Shown here: positions 44,874 through 54,213 of the stretch, one piece after another | Position numbering within the stretch: position 1 is the first letter of the stretch | Layout of the letters: each line of letters begins with the position of its first letter | NCBI RefSeq assembly: GCF_006351965.1 | Contig: NZ_CP040932.1 | Coordinates: 3,224,001 to 3,288,000 of the forward strand | Length of the DNA: 64,000 nt | Origin: Oceanicola sp. D3 | GTDB taxonomy: Bacteria; Pseudomonadota; Alphaproteobacteria; Rhodobacterales; Rhodobacteraceae | Reading direction: 5' to 3' | Position numbers and translations under genes: made by a program | The notes under the pieces: model-generated | Seen by the model: only the letters and a program-made list of their open reading frames with translations | Databases searched by the model: none | What the model was told of the DNA's origin: nothing

Positions 44874-45805
44874 GCTTTGACCGCGACAGCCTCGCCGCCG
44901 CCATTGCCGCCCATGGCGAGGTGGCCCGCGTGGTCGTCGTCAGCGCCCAAGGCTCCACCCCGCGCGGCCCCGGCACTTCAATGCTGGTCTGGCCGGGCGG
45001 CCAGCAGGGCACCATCGGCGGCGGCACGCTGGAATGGGAGGCCTGCGCCATGGCGCGCGCGCGCCTCGGGGCAGAGCCCGTCACCGTCACGCTGCCGCTT
45101 GGCCCGGCGATGAACCAATGCTGCGGCGGCACGGTAACCCTCGCCATCGAGAGCTTCGCCGCAGCGCCGCCAGGCGCCCCGACCTACGCCCGCCCCATCG
45201 CCGAAACCGCCCCATCCGAGCCGCCCCTCGCCATCACCCGCGCCCTCTCGGCCGCCCGCAATGGCTCGCGCGCCCCCGATATCACCCATGAAAACGGCTG
45301 GCTGCTTGAGCCCCTCACCGCCCCGCGCACCACCGTCTGGATCTGGGGCGCGGGCCACGTCGGCCGTGCCCTTGCCGCCACCCTCGCCCCGCTCGATCAC
45401 CTCGCCCTCACCTGGGCCGACACCAGCGCCGAGCGCTTCCCCGAGACCCCGGTGATCTCCCCTTCCGTCGGCGACCTGCCGCACCTCGCCGCCACCGCCC
45501 CCGCGACGGCTCACCACATCATCCTCACCTACTCCCACACGCTCGACTTCGCCCTCTGCGACACGCTCCTGCGCCGGCCTGCCGCCTCCATCGGCCTCAT
45601 CGGCTCGGCCACCAAATGGGCCCGCTTCCGCTCACGCCTCGCCGCCGCAGGCCACCCAGCTGCCCAAATTTTGCGCATCCGCTGCCCAATCGGTGACCCT
45701 GCCTTCGGCAAACACCCGCAGGCCATTGCGATTTCCACCGCCGCGCAGCTACTCTCCATGCTCGAAAAGCAGGCAACTGCCACGAAGGGGGACATGACGG
45801 GATGA
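44870..45805 (+). CDS. xdhC: XdhC, molybdenum cofactor insertion chaperone for xanthine dehydrogenase
   Basis: 311 residues. An N-terminal XdhC/CoxI domain (VSAQGSTPRGPGTSMLVWPG, TIGGGTLEW, QCCGG) and a C-terminal Rossmann part (WIWGAGHVGRALAATLAPL, about 162-180; IGLIGSATKWARFRSRL). XdhC binds Moco and protects and delivers it to XdhB after sulphuration. ATGA overlaps on both sides place it in one operon with xdhB and the ABC importer. Confidence 0.93.
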   Translation: MSFDRDSLAAAIAAHGEVARVVVVSAQGSTPRGPGTSMLVWPGGQQGTIGGGTLEWEACAMARARLGAEPVTVTLPLGPAMNQCCGGTVTLAIESFAAAPPGAPTYARPIAETAPSEPPLAITRALSAARNGSRAPDITHENGWLLEPLTAPRTTVWIWGAGHVGRALAATLAPLDHLALTWADTSAERFPETPVISPSVGDLPHLAATAPATAHHIILTYSHTLDFALCDTLLRRPAASIGLIGSATKWARFRSRLAAAGHPAAQILRIRCPIGDPAFGKHPQAIAISTAAQLLSMLEKQATATKGDMTG

Positions 45806-47337
45806 CAGAGCTCTTTGCCACCCATGGGCTGCGCAAGGCCTATCCCGGTGTCGTGGCCAACGACGACGTGTCCTTTGCAATCGACGAAGGCGAAATTCAC
45901 GCACTGCTGGGCGAGAATGGCGCGGGCAAGTCCACGCTGGTCAAAATGATCTACGGGCTGGTCAAACCCGACGAAGGCCACATGACCTTTCGCGGCGAGC
46001 CCTTCGCGCCGCCCGAACCCCGCGCCGCCCGCTCCGCCGGGGTCGCCATGGTCTTCCAGCACTTCTCGCTCTTCGATGCGCTTTCGGTGGCCGAGAACGT
46101 GGCGCTCGGCATGGAAAATCCGCCCAAACCGGCCCAACTTGCCGCCCGCATCACCGAGGTTTCCAACGAATACGGCCTGCCGCTGGACCCGCACCGCACC
46201 GTAGGCGACCTTTCGGCAGGCGAGCGCCAGCGGGTCGAGATCATCCGCTGCCTGCTGCAAGATCCCCGCCTGCTGATCATGGACGAGCCCACCTCGGTGC
46301 TCACCCCGCAGGAGGTCGAAATCCTCTTCGCCACGCTGGAGAAGCTGCGCACCGAGGGCACCTCGATCCTATATATCAGCCACAAGCTCGAAGAGATCCG
46401 CGCCCTTTGCGACCGCGCCACAATCCTCCGGCTCGGCAAGGTTGTGGGCCACGCCGTCCCGCGCGAAAACTCCGCCTCCGAACTGGCCGAAATGATGGTG
46501 GGCAGCGCCCTTCACCGCCCCGAGCGCGAGCTCACCCCCTCCGGCGAGATCGCGCTGGAGGTGACAAGCCTCAGCGTCAAATCCGCCAACCCCTTCGGCA
46601 CCTCTCTCAAGAATGTCTCCCTCATGGTCCGCAAAGGCGAGGTGCTGGGCATCGGCGGCGTCGCGGGCAACGGGCAGGACGAGCTTCTGGCCGCACTCTC
46701 CGGCGAGGCACTGGCCGCACCGGACGCCGTGCAGCTTCACGGCAACCCGATCGGCAAACTCGCCCCACCGGCTCGCCGCAAACTGGGCCTCCTCTCAGCC
46801 CCCGAAGAGCGGCTGGGCCATGCCGCCGCCCCCGAAATGTCGCTGACCGAAAACGCCCTGCTCTCGGCCCGCATCCGCAAGGGCCTGACAAAGAAAGACT
46901 TCATCAACTGGAAGGCCACGCAGAGCTATGCCGAGAAGGTCATAGAAGCCTTCGATGTCCGCACCCCCGGCGCCCACGTCGCCGCCCGCTCGCTCTCGGG
47001 TGGCAACCTGCAAAAGTTCGTCATGGGGCGCGAGATCGAGCAAGCCCCCGAGGTGCTGGTGGTCAACCAGCCCACATGGGGCGTCGATGCCTCTGCGGCA
47101 GCGCAAATCCGGCAAGCCCTGCTCGACCTCGCGGCAGGTGGCACGGCCATCGTCGTCATCTCTCAGGATCTCGACGAGCTGATGGAAATTTCCACCAGCT
47201 TCGCCGCCCTCAACGGCGGCCGCCTCACCGCGCCGGTGCCGGTGGAAGGGCTGACGATGGAGCGGATCGGCCTGATGATGGGCGGTGCGCATGACATGGA
47301 AGTGGCCCACGAACACCACGCGGAGGCCCCGGCATGA
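45802..47337 (+). CDS. ABC importer ATPase, nucleoside/purine (BMP) type
   Basis: 511 residues with two ABC domains, as in ribose/galactoside and BMP-type nucleoside importers. The first domain has GENGAGKST (Walker A), LSAGERQR and LLIMDEPTS. The second has the degenerate GVAGNGQDELL in place of Walker A, LSGGNLQK and VVNQPTWGVD. Translational coupling with xdhC suggests it imports purine bases or nucleosides for xanthine dehydrogenase. A repeat element separates it from the first permease. Confidence 0.92.
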   Translation: MTELFATHGLRKAYPGVVANDDVSFAIDEGEIHALLGENGAGKSTLVKMIYGLVKPDEGHMTFRGEPFAPPEPRAARSAGVAMVFQHFSLFDALSVAENVALGMENPPKPAQLAARITEVSNEYGLPLDPHRTVGDLSAGERQRVEIIRCLLQDPRLLIMDEPTSVLTPQEVEILFATLEKLRTEGTSILYISHKLEEIRALCDRATILRLGKVVGHAVPRENSASELAEMMVGSALHRPERELTPSGEIALEVTSLSVKSANPFGTSLKNVSLMVRKGEVLGIGGVAGNGQDELLAALSGEALAAPDAVQLHGNPIGKLAPPARRKLGLLSAPEERLGHAAAPEMSLTENALLSARIRKGLTKKDFINWKATQSYAEKVIEAFDVRTPGAHVAARSLSGGNLQKFVMGREIEQAPEVLVVNQPTWGVDASAAAQIRQALLDLAAGGTAIVVISQDLDELMEISTSFAALNGGRLTAPVPVEGLTMERIGLMMGGAHDMEVAHEHHAEAPA

Positions 47338-47360
47338 CCGTCGCTCCCAAAAGATTCCAT

Positions 47361-47448
47361 GCCTCCGGCGGGAGTATTTCCGGCAAGAAAATGCGCAATT
47401 CGATTCAAATTGTTCCCGCCCGCTCTCATTTTCTTGCTGCAAATACTC
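47361..47448. repeat. Dispersed composite palindromic element, copy 3
   Basis: Left arm 47372-47393 and right arm 47427-47448 are 22-base inverted repeats matching at 20 positions. GCCTCCGGCGGG begins the left side at 47361, and GATTCAAATTGTTCC (47402-47416) lies in the loop, shared with copy 1. It fills most of the 130 bp between ATPase and permease genes, whose counterparts elsewhere in this operon overlap. Confidence 0.8.
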
Positions 47449-47467
47449 ATTCCACGGGAGCCATCCG

Positions 47468-48547
47468 GTGATCCGCCTCGAAAAGCGCCCCAACCCCTCC
47501 AAGGCCTGGAGCTATTCCACCCCGCTGCTCGCGGTGCTGCTCACCATGCTCTTCGGCGGGCTGCTCTTTGCTGCGCTCGGCAAAGACCCTTTCGTTGCCA
47601 TCCGCACCATCTTCTACGATCCGCTCTTCGGCCAACACGCCTTCTTCTACCGCCCGCAACTCATGGTGAAAGCCGCGCCGCTGGTGCTCATCGCCATCGG
47701 CCTCTCGCTTGGCTTCCGGGCGGGCATCTGGAACATCGGGGCCGAGGGGCAATACATCATCGGGGCGCTCTGCGGCGCGGGCGTGGGCCTCGCCTTCTAC
47801 CCCACGGAAAGCTTCTTTATCTTCCCGCTCATGGTCCTCGCCGGGGCGCTCGGCGGCTGGGCCTGGGCGATGATCCCGGCCCTGCTGAAAACCCGTTTCG
47901 GCACCAATGAAATCCTCGTGTCGCTCATGCTCGTCTACGTGGCCGAAAACCTGCTGCGCGGCATGGCCGTGGGGCTGATGAAAAACCCCGAGGGCTTCGG
48001 CTTCCCGGGCTCGCGCAACCTCGCGCAATACCCCTCCGCCACCTCCTGGATCAGCCAGAACGCCGGGATGCACTGGGGCGTCGTCTTCGCTCTCATCGCG
48101 GTGATCTTCGCCTATATCCTGCTGACTCGCCACATGCTCGGCTTCAACATCCGCCTCGCGGGCCAAGCCCCCCGCGCCGCCCGCTTTTCGGGGGTTAACC
48201 CCACCCGCCTCGTGCTCTTCTGCCTCGGCACCTCCGGCGCGCTGGCAGGGCTGGCAGGCCTCTTCGAAGTCTCCGGCCCCGCCGGCCAGGTCACCACCGA
48301 TTTCAACGTCGGCTACGGCTTCACCGCCATCATCGTCGCCTTCCTTGGGCGCCTCCACCCCATCGGCATCCTGCTGGCCGGGCTGCTCATGGCGCTCACC
48401 TACATCGGCGGTGAAATCGCCCAATCGCAACTGCAACTCCCCGCCGCCGCCATCCAGCTCTTTCAGGGCATGCTGCTGTTCTTCCTCCTCGCAGTGGACC
48501 TGCTGACGAACTACCGCATTCGCCTGAAACAGGGAGCCGCCGCATGA
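47468..48547 (+). CDS. ABC importer permease 1, BMP type
   Basis: 359 residues from GTG 47468, preceded by GGGAG at seven bases. About eight to ten membrane helices of the BPD_transp_2 family; motifs GIWNIGAEGQYIIGAL (about 78) and FGTNEILVSLMLVYVAENLL (about 145). Partner of the permease at 48849. Start chosen because the upstream frame runs through the palindromic element and the ATPase gene. Confidence 0.9.
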   Translation: MIRLEKRPNPSKAWSYSTPLLAVLLTMLFGGLLFAALGKDPFVAIRTIFYDPLFGQHAFFYRPQLMVKAAPLVLIAIGLSLGFRAGIWNIGAEGQYIIGALCGAGVGLAFYPTESFFIFPLMVLAGALGGWAWAMIPALLKTRFGTNEILVSLMLVYVAENLLRGMAVGLMKNPEGFGFPGSRNLAQYPSATSWISQNAGMHWGVVFALIAVIFAYILLTRHMLGFNIRLAGQAPRAARFSGVNPTRLVLFCLGTSGALAGLAGLFEVSGPAGQVTTDFNVGYGFTAIIVAFLGRLHPIGILLAGLLMALTYIGGEIAQSQLQLPAAAIQLFQGMLLFFLLAVDLLTNYRIRLKQGAAA

Positions 48548-48849
48548 CCCGCCACACCACCCTGCCCCTGCTGATGGGGGCCGCCATGGGCGCGATGATG
48601 CTGATGATGCTCCACGGCCTGCTCACCGGTGAAAGCTCCGGCGCCGCGCTGGCGCTGTTCGTCGCCGCCCCTGCCGCCATCGCGGCCCTCGCCCTCGCAG
48701 CCGCTTTCTTCGCCGCCCGGCTCTCGCCCCGCCTGCGCCGCCTCGCCGCCCGGGTCCACCGGCCCAGCCTGCGCCACGCGGGGCAGATGCTCGGCGCGGC
48801 GGCCCTCACCGCAGGCTCCATCCACCTCATCCTCCACGGGCTCACCTGA
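48544..48849 (+). CDS. Small membrane protein between the two permeases
   Basis: 101 residues. Two hydrophobic segments (about 7-28 with a Met-rich MGAMMLMML, and 34-58) and a weaker third at 83-98; a basic stretch (SPRLRRLAARVHRPSLRHAG) lies between. No family recognised. It is linked on both sides by overlapping start/stop codons (ATGA, TGATG), so it is translated with the importer and may be an accessory subunit. Confidence 0.7.
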   Translation: MTRHTTLPLLMGAAMGAMMLMMLHGLLTGESSGAALALFVAAPAAIAALALAAAFFAARLSPRLRRLAARVHRPSLRHAGQMLGAAALTAGSIHLILHGLT

Positions 48850-49781
48850 TGGACCTTTCCTCGATCAACTGGCTCCTCCTCCTCGCCTCCCTCATGGTCG
48901 CCGCCACCCCCATCCTTCTCGCGGGCATCGGTGAACTGGTGGTGGAAAAGGCCGGCGTGCTGAACCTCGGCGTCGAAGGCATGATGATCACCGGCGCCAT
49001 CGCGGGCTTCGCGGCGGCGGTCGAAAGCGGCTCCCCCGCACTCGGCTTCCTTGGGGCCGCCGTGGCGGGCGCGCTGCTCTCCATGCTCTTCGCCGTGCTC
49101 ACCCAATTCGCGCTGGCCAATCAGGTCGCCTCAGGCCTCGCGCTCACCCTCTTCGGCCTCGGGCTTTCCTCACTGATGGGTCAGGGTTACGTCGGCCTCA
49201 AGCCGCCCTCCACCCCCAAGCTCGACATCCCGCTGCTCTCCGACATCCCCGTGCTCGGCCCCGTACTCTTCAACCACGACCTCATGGTCTATGTCGCCAT
49301 CGCCATCGTCGCCGCCACATGGGCCTTCCTCAAATACACCCGCGCCGGGCTGACCCTCCGCGCGGTGGGCGAAAACCACGAGGCCGCCCATGCGCTCGGC
49401 TACAAGGTCATCGCCATCCGCTGCGCCGCCATCGCCTTCGGCGGGGCCTGCGCGGGCCTCGGCGGGGCCTACCTGTCGCTCGTCCGCGTGCCGCAATGGA
49501 CAGAAGGGATGACCTCGGGCGCAGGCTGGATCGCCCTCGCCCTCGTCGTCTTCGCCTCCTGGCGGCCGTGGCGCGTGCTGATCGGGGCCTATCTCTTCGG
49601 CGGCATCACCGTGCTACAACTCAACCTTCAGGCCGCGGGCCTCAAGGTGCCGGTCGAGTACTTGTCCATGTCCCCCTACATCATCACCATCATCGTGCTG
49701 GTGGTCATGTCTTCCGGCCGCAGCCGCGGGGCGCTCGGCGCGCCCGCCTCGCTGGGCCGGACCTTCCACGCCACCGGGTAG
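48849..49781 (+). CDS. ABC importer permease 2, BMP type
   Basis: 310 residues, about eight membrane helices, BPD_transp_2 family. The motif GELVVEKAGVLNLGVEGMMITGAIAGFAA (starting about residue 26) and RAVGENHEAAHALGYKVIAIR (about 172) are typical. It forms the channel with permease 1. The TGATG overlap couples it to the small membrane protein. Confidence 0.92.
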   Translation: MDLSSINWLLLLASLMVAATPILLAGIGELVVEKAGVLNLGVEGMMITGAIAGFAAAVESGSPALGFLGAAVAGALLSMLFAVLTQFALANQVASGLALTLFGLGLSSLMGQGYVGLKPPSTPKLDIPLLSDIPVLGPVLFNHDLMVYVAIAIVAATWAFLKYTRAGLTLRAVGENHEAAHALGYKVIAIRCAAIAFGGACAGLGGAYLSLVRVPQWTEGMTSGAGWIALALVVFASWRPWRVLIGAYLFGGITVLQLNLQAAGLKVPVEYLSMSPYIITIIVLVVMSSGRSRGALGAPASLGRTFHATG

Positions 49782-49825
49782 AAAACCCGGGGCTTCTTCG
49801 AACCACTCAACAGGGAGCAATCCAC

Positions 49826-50911
49826 ATGAAGAAAAGAACCCTCCTCAAAGGCGCCGTCGCCGCGCTGGCGCTCGCCGCCGGCCCTGCGCTGGGCGAAAGC
49901 CACGCCGAGAAAACCAAGGTCGGCTTTGTTTACGTCGGCCCCGTCGGCGATGGCGGCTGGACCTATGAGCACGATCAGGGCCGCAAGGCTGTCGAGGCCG
50001 AGTTCGGCGATGCGGTTGAAACCGTCTATGTCGAAAACGTGCCCGAAGGCCCCGACGCTGAGCGCGTCATCACCCAGATGGCGCTCGACGGCGCCGACCT
50101 GATCTTCACCACCTCCTTCGGCTACATGGACCCCACGATCAACGTGGCCGCCAAGTTTCCGGATGTGAAGTTCGAGCACGCCACCGGCTACAAGACCGCG
50201 CCCAACGTCTCGGTCTATTCCGCCCGCTTTTACGAGGGTCGCGCCGTGCAGGGCACCATCGCGGGCCGGATGACCGAGAGCAATGTGATTGGCTACATCG
50301 GCTCGGTGCCGATCCCCGAGGTGGTGCGCGGCATCAACTCCGCCTTCATCCACGCCAAGAAGGTCAACCCGGATGTGCAGTTCAAGATCGTCTGGGTCTA
50401 TGAGTGGTTCAACCCGGCGAAAGAGGCCGACGCCGCAAAGGTGCTGATCGAGCAGGGCGCCGACGTGATCCTCCAGCACACCGACTCCACCGCACCTCTC
50501 GCGGCGGCTGCCGAGGCGGGCAACGTCATCGGCTTCGGTCAGGCCTCCGACATGGCCGAGTACAAGGACGGCCCGCGCGTCTCGTCGATCATCGACAATT
50601 GGGCCCCCTATTACATCGCCCGCACCAAGGCAGTGATGGACGGCACATGGGAGTCGACCAACACATGGGACGGCATTGGCCCGGGCATGGTCGGCATCGG
50701 CGAGATCACCGACAAGGTGCCCGCCGATGTGAAAGCCGAGGCCGAGGCGCTTCAGGCTTCGATCGCCTCGGGCGAGTATCACGCCTTCACCGGCCCGATC
50801 AAAAAGCAGGATGGCTCCGACTGGCTGGCCGAGGGCGAGACCGCCGATGACGGCACGCTGGCGGGGATGAACTTCTACGTCGAAGGGCTGGAAGGCGAGA
50901 TTCCGCAGTAA
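49826..50911 (+). CDS. BMP-family periplasmic substrate-binding protein
   Basis: 361 residues. A signal peptide (KKRTLLKGAVAALALAAGPALG) lacks a lipobox cysteine, so the protein is soluble. PF02608-type features: KVGFVYVGPVGDGGWTYEHD, IFTTSFGYMDP, YSARFYEGRAVQGTIAG, QHTDSTA. BMP proteins bind nucleosides, purine bases or autoinducer-like ligands. Context (xdhABC) favours a purine. GGGAG precedes the start, and a strong terminator follows. Confidence 0.92.
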   Translation: MKKRTLLKGAVAALALAAGPALGESHAEKTKVGFVYVGPVGDGGWTYEHDQGRKAVEAEFGDAVETVYVENVPEGPDAERVITQMALDGADLIFTTSFGYMDPTINVAAKFPDVKFEHATGYKTAPNVSVYSARFYEGRAVQGTIAGRMTESNVIGYIGSVPIPEVVRGINSAFIHAKKVNPDVQFKIVWVYEWFNPAKEADAAKVLIEQGADVILQHTDSTAPLAAAAEAGNVIGFGQASDMAEYKDGPRVSSIIDNWAPYYIARTKAVMDGTWESTNTWDGIGPGMVGIGEITDKVPADVKAEAEALQASIASGEYHAFTGPIKKQDGSDWLAEGETADDGTLAGMNFYVEGLEGEIPQ

Positions 50912-50939
50912 GCCCGGCGCGATTGGCGCACAACCAAAC

Positions 50940-50976
50940 ACGGCCCCGCCCAACCCGGCGGGGCCGTTCCTTTTTC
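50940..50976 (+). terminator. Rho-independent terminator of the xdh/importer operon
   Basis: A perfect 11 bp stem (ACGGCCCCGCC at 50940-50950 with GGCGGGGCCGT at 50957-50967), a six-base loop and a TTCCTTTTT tail, 29 bp after the binding-protein stop. Confidence 0.9.
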
Positions 50977-51157
50977 CCAAACCTGCACGATCCAATGGAG
51001 CGCCTTGCGGCGCATTCCCCTTGTTTGTCTGGCGCTTCTGTCATCCGGCCCGCGCCAGTTCATGCGTCAGTACATGCGCCGAGATTTCCGCGACGGAGTT
51101 TCTCGTCTCGCCCGTTATATGCATACATTCATATGTATCACACCAACGGAGACCATC

Positions 51158-51727
51158 ATGTCCGCCCCCAAAACTTTCACCGCCCTCGCCCTGCTCCTCT
51201 CCCTCGCCGCGCCAACCTTCGCCCAGCCGGTCACCCCCGGTCTCCATTTCGTGGAAAACTGGGACGCCGACGGCGATGGCAAGGTGTCGCTCGCGGAAGC
51301 CGCCGAGAAGCGCGCCGACATCTTCACCATGTTCGATCAGGATGAAGACGACGCCCTGAGCCCGACGGAATATGACGCCTTCGACGAAACCCGTGCCGCC
51401 GACATGGAGGCAAATGCGGAGGCCCACGGCGGAGGGAATGGACCCGCGCAGGGGCCGGGTCGCGGCAAGGGCAAGGGTGTGGGCCAGGGCAAAGGCATGG
51501 GCCAGGGCCAAGGCCAAGCGATGGGCAATGGTTACGGCAACGGCCAAGGCGGCGGGGGCGTGCTGGGCGAATACGTCCGCTCGATGGACCGCACCGTTGC
51601 CGATGCAAACCGCGACGGCGTGGTCACCCGCGCGGAGTTCGAGGGGATTTCTGCCGATTGGTTTGCCCAGCGCGACCGTGACGGCGACGGCTTCATCACC
51701 GTAGCCGACTTCGGCCCAAGAGTCTGA
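51158..51727 (+). CDS. Exported protein with four EF-hands
   Basis: 189 residues from ATG 51158. A signal peptide (PKTFTALALLLSLAAPTFA) precedes two EF-hand pairs. Loops are DADGDGKVSLAEA and DQDEDDALSPTEY in the first half, DANRDGVVTRAEF and DRDGDGFITVADF in the second. A linker of about 45 residues is low-complexity, rich in G, Q, K and M. Calcium-dependent behaviour in the periplasm or outside is expected. An ATACAT-TCAT-ATGTAT inverted repeat lies 20 bp before the start. The longer upstream frame lacks a signal peptide. Confidence 0.85.
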   Translation: MSAPKTFTALALLLSLAAPTFAQPVTPGLHFVENWDADGDGKVSLAEAAEKRADIFTMFDQDEDDALSPTEYDAFDETRAADMEANAEAHGGGNGPAQGPGRGKGKGVGQGKGMGQGQGQAMGNGYGNGQGGGGVLGEYVRSMDRTVADANRDGVVTRAEFEGISADWFAQRDRDGDGFITVADFGPRV

Positions 51728-51744
51728 CGAACCGCCCCGCAGAT

Positions 51745-51841
51745 GGCAGGCACCCGGTCGCCCCTGACCACCGGCAGACCGGGTTGCCACGCCTGGGCAC
51801 AAAGCCCCCGGAACCCACTCCCGTGGGAGCATCGGCCTGCC
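51745..51841. ncRNA. Candidate structured RNA (four-stem junction)
   Basis: A closing 7 bp stem (51745-51751 with 51835-51841) encloses an 8 bp helix (51752-51759/51777-51784), a 4 bp helix (51795-51798/51804-51807) and a 5 bp helix with a 4-base loop (51814-51818/51823-51827). It lies between convergent genes. The strand is undetermined, and chance pairing in GC-rich DNA is possible. It does not fit a tRNA. Confidence 0.25.
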
Positions 51842-51898
51842 GCGCCCGGTGCCCGCGCTATGGTGTCACCCTCGGCGCCGCGCTGCGAGCCCTCGCTG

Positions 51899-53977
51899 TC
51901 AGGCCTCGGCGGCGTGCAGGCGAGTCTCTTCCGGAACAGGCCCGCCCTGCCCGAACCGAAATTGTCTCGTGCTGCCCGAAAGCGTCTCGGCTTCGCGCTC
52001 CAGCGCCTGTGTGGCCGCGCTGGTTTCTTCGAACATCGCCGCGTTCTGCTGCGTGCCCTGATCCAGCTCGTTCACCGCCGAGTTGATCTCGTCGAGCCCC
52101 ACCGACTGCTCCTTGGCCGAGGTCGCAAGGCTGGCCACCTTGGCGCGAATGTCCTGCACGTAGCCCGCGATCTGCTCCAGCGCGGTGCCGCTGTCGTCCA
52201 CCAGCTTCACGCCGGCCTGAATCCGTTCGAAGGTGGAGGCCACCAGTTCGGCAATCTCGCGCGAGCTGTCCGAGGAGCGCAGCGCCAATTGCCGCACTTC
52301 CGAGGCCACCACCGCAAAGCCGCGCCCGCTTTCGCCCGCCCGCGCCGCCTCGACGCCCGCGTTCAGCGCCAGCAGGTTGGTCTGAAAGGCAATCTCGTCA
52401 ATCACGCTGGTGATGTTTGAAACCTGCTCCGAACTGGCGGCGATTTCCTTCATCGCTTCAACAGCCTTGCGTGACATCTCAAGCCCGCTCGCCGTGCTTT
52501 CCTCGGCCGAGCGCGCGGTTTGCGCGGCGTCATCGGCATTGCCCGCCGCGCCGCGCACCGACGAGGTCATTTCGTCAAGCGCCGCCGCTGTCTCTTCCAG
52601 CGCGGCGGCCTGCTTTTCGGTGCGCATGCTGAGGTCGCGCGCAGCAGCCGAGATTTGCCCGGTTTCGGTCAAAATCGCATCGGCCCGCCCGGAGATCCCC
52701 GAAATCACATCCGACAGCGCCGCCAGCGACAGGTTGAACTCTTCCTTCAGGCGGCCAAACTCCTCGGGCACGTCAACATTGATGCTGATCCCCAGATCAT
52801 GGCTCGCCAACCGAGAAACCGCATTCTGGAAGGCGCTGATCGCCACTTTCTGGGCGGTGATATCGGTGGCGAACTTCACCACCTTCGCAACCTTGTCGTC
52901 GGAGTCGAAGATCGGGTTGTAGCTCGCCTGAATCCACACCTCGCGCCCGCCCTTGGCAATCCGCTTGAACTGCGCCGCCTTGAAGGTGCCCGATGCGAGA
53001 TCCTGCCAAAAGGCCTCATAAGCCGCGGTTTCCACCTCTTCGGGGTCCACGAACATGCTGTGGTGCTGTCCCACGATCTCTTCGGCGGTGTATCCCAGCG
53101 TCTTCAGGAAGTTGTCGTTCGCCTCCACCACCGTGCCATCGGGTTTAAACTCGATCACCGCCTGGCTTCGGCCCAGCGCGGCAAGTTGGCCCTGCGAATC
53201 TATCGCCCTCAGCCGCGTTTCGGTGATGTCGGCGGCAACCTTCACCACCTTCACCACCTGCCCTCGATTGTCGATGATCGGGTTGTAGGTGGCCTCAAGC
53301 CACATCTCGCGCCCGCCCTTCGCAAAGCGGCGAAACTTGCCAACCTTGGCCTCGCCCTTTGCCAGATCATCCCAGAACGTCTGGTATTCCGCCGTTTCGC
53401 GCATGTCTTCGCGCAGAAACATCCGGTGATGCTGGCCAACGATCTCGTCCAGCTCATAGCCCACCGCATCAAGGAAGTTCTGGTTGGCCGAGGCGATCGT
53501 GCCATCAGGCTCAAACTCGATCACCGCCTGGCTCTTGTCCAAGGCCACCAGCTTGCGTTGCGAGTCGATGGCCGCAAATTCCCGCTCCGAAACATCGGTG
53601 GCAAATTTCACAACCTTTTCAACCTCGCCCGCCGCATTGCGCACCGGCACATAGGCCGCCTCGATCCAGATATTTCGGTCACCCTTGGCAATGCGCGGGA
53701 AGACGGCAGTAAAGCTCTCGCCCCGGGCGAGGCGCTGCCAGAAAGCCTTGTAATCCTCGCTCGCCGCATAGCCGCGCTGCACGAACATGCGGTGATGCTG
53801 CCCCACAATCTCGCCGTGGCCATACCCGACGGCGGCGCAAAAATTTTCGTTCGCATCAAGGATCGTGCCGTCAGGAGAAAACCAGATCACCGCATAGGTG
53901 GCTTGAACCGCCTCGCCAAGAAGTACCATCGGGTCGCGCTCAACCTCCCGGCTGCGACCGAATCCTGCAAAGCCCAT
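51899..53977 (-). CDS. Soluble chemoreceptor with three PAS domains
   Basis: 692 residues, no membrane segment. Three tandem PAS-PAC units (about 20-140, 141-262, 263-385), each with a GQHHxMF helix and a KVVKxAxDIT end, precede a HAMP-like connector and an MCP signalling domain (about 450-670). The hairpin tip reads [24 protein letters not shown]. Similar to Aer/BdlA-type receptors, which sense redox or oxygen through PAS cofactors. No che genes are adjacent. GGAGAC precedes the start. Confidence 0.92.
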   Translation of the reverse strand: MGFAGFGRSREVERDPMVLLGEAVQATYAVIWFSPDGTILDANENFCAAVGYGHGEIVGQHHRMFVQRGYAASEDYKAFWQRLARGESFTAVFPRIAKGDRNIWIEAAYVPVRNAAGEVEKVVKFATDVSEREFAAIDSQRKLVALDKSQAVIEFEPDGTIASANQNFLDAVGYELDEIVGQHHRMFLREDMRETAEYQTFWDDLAKGEAKVGKFRRFAKGGREMWLEATYNPIIDNRGQVVKVVKVAADITETRLRAIDSQGQLAALGRSQAVIEFKPDGTVVEANDNFLKTLGYTAEEIVGQHHSMFVDPEEVETAAYEAFWQDLASGTFKAAQFKRIAKGGREVWIQASYNPIFDSDDKVAKVVKFATDITAQKVAISAFQNAVSRLASHDLGISINVDVPEEFGRLKEEFNLSLAALSDVISGISGRADAILTETGQISAAARDLSMRTEKQAAALEETAAALDEMTSSVRGAAGNADDAAQTARSAEESTASGLEMSRKAVEAMKEIAASSEQVSNITSVIDEIAFQTNLLALNAGVEAARAGESGRGFAVVASEVRQLALRSSDSSREIAELVASTFERIQAGVKLVDDSGTALEQIAGYVQDIRAKVASLATSAKEQSVGLDEINSAVNELDQGTQQNAAMFEETSAATQALEREAETLSGSTRQFRFGQGGPVPEETRLHAAEA

Positions 53978-54125
53978 TTCGCGTCTCCATACTCACTTTG
54001 GCCGAAGGTGTCGCAGAACTGTGTTAAGGAAGTTTTGCCAGCGTCGGAGATTTGCGGCCTGCCCGATGCGCTGCCTCCCATCGAGCGCTGCCCGCCACCC
54101 GCCGCAGCGCGCCCAAAGCCCAACC

Positions 54126-54154
54126 TTGTGGCCGATTTGACCGTCTGGTAAAAT
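54126..54154 (+). promoter_or_regulatory. Putative deoC promoter
   Basis: TTGTGG (54126-54131) and TAAAAT (54149-54154) with a 17 bp spacer, about 60 bp before the deoC start. The remainder of the 236 bp between the chemoreceptor and deoC genes shows nothing else I can name. Confidence 0.45.
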
Positions 54155-54213
54155 TCACCCCGTTGCCAACACCCCCGCCCCATGCCACGCTTTGCGCCGA
54201 GGAGGCCCCGCCC

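Noticed and set aside
52520-54151. Long plus-strand frame opposite the chemoreceptor
   Set aside because: Arg/His/Leu-rich translation with a repeated pattern that simply reflects the three PAS units on the other strand.
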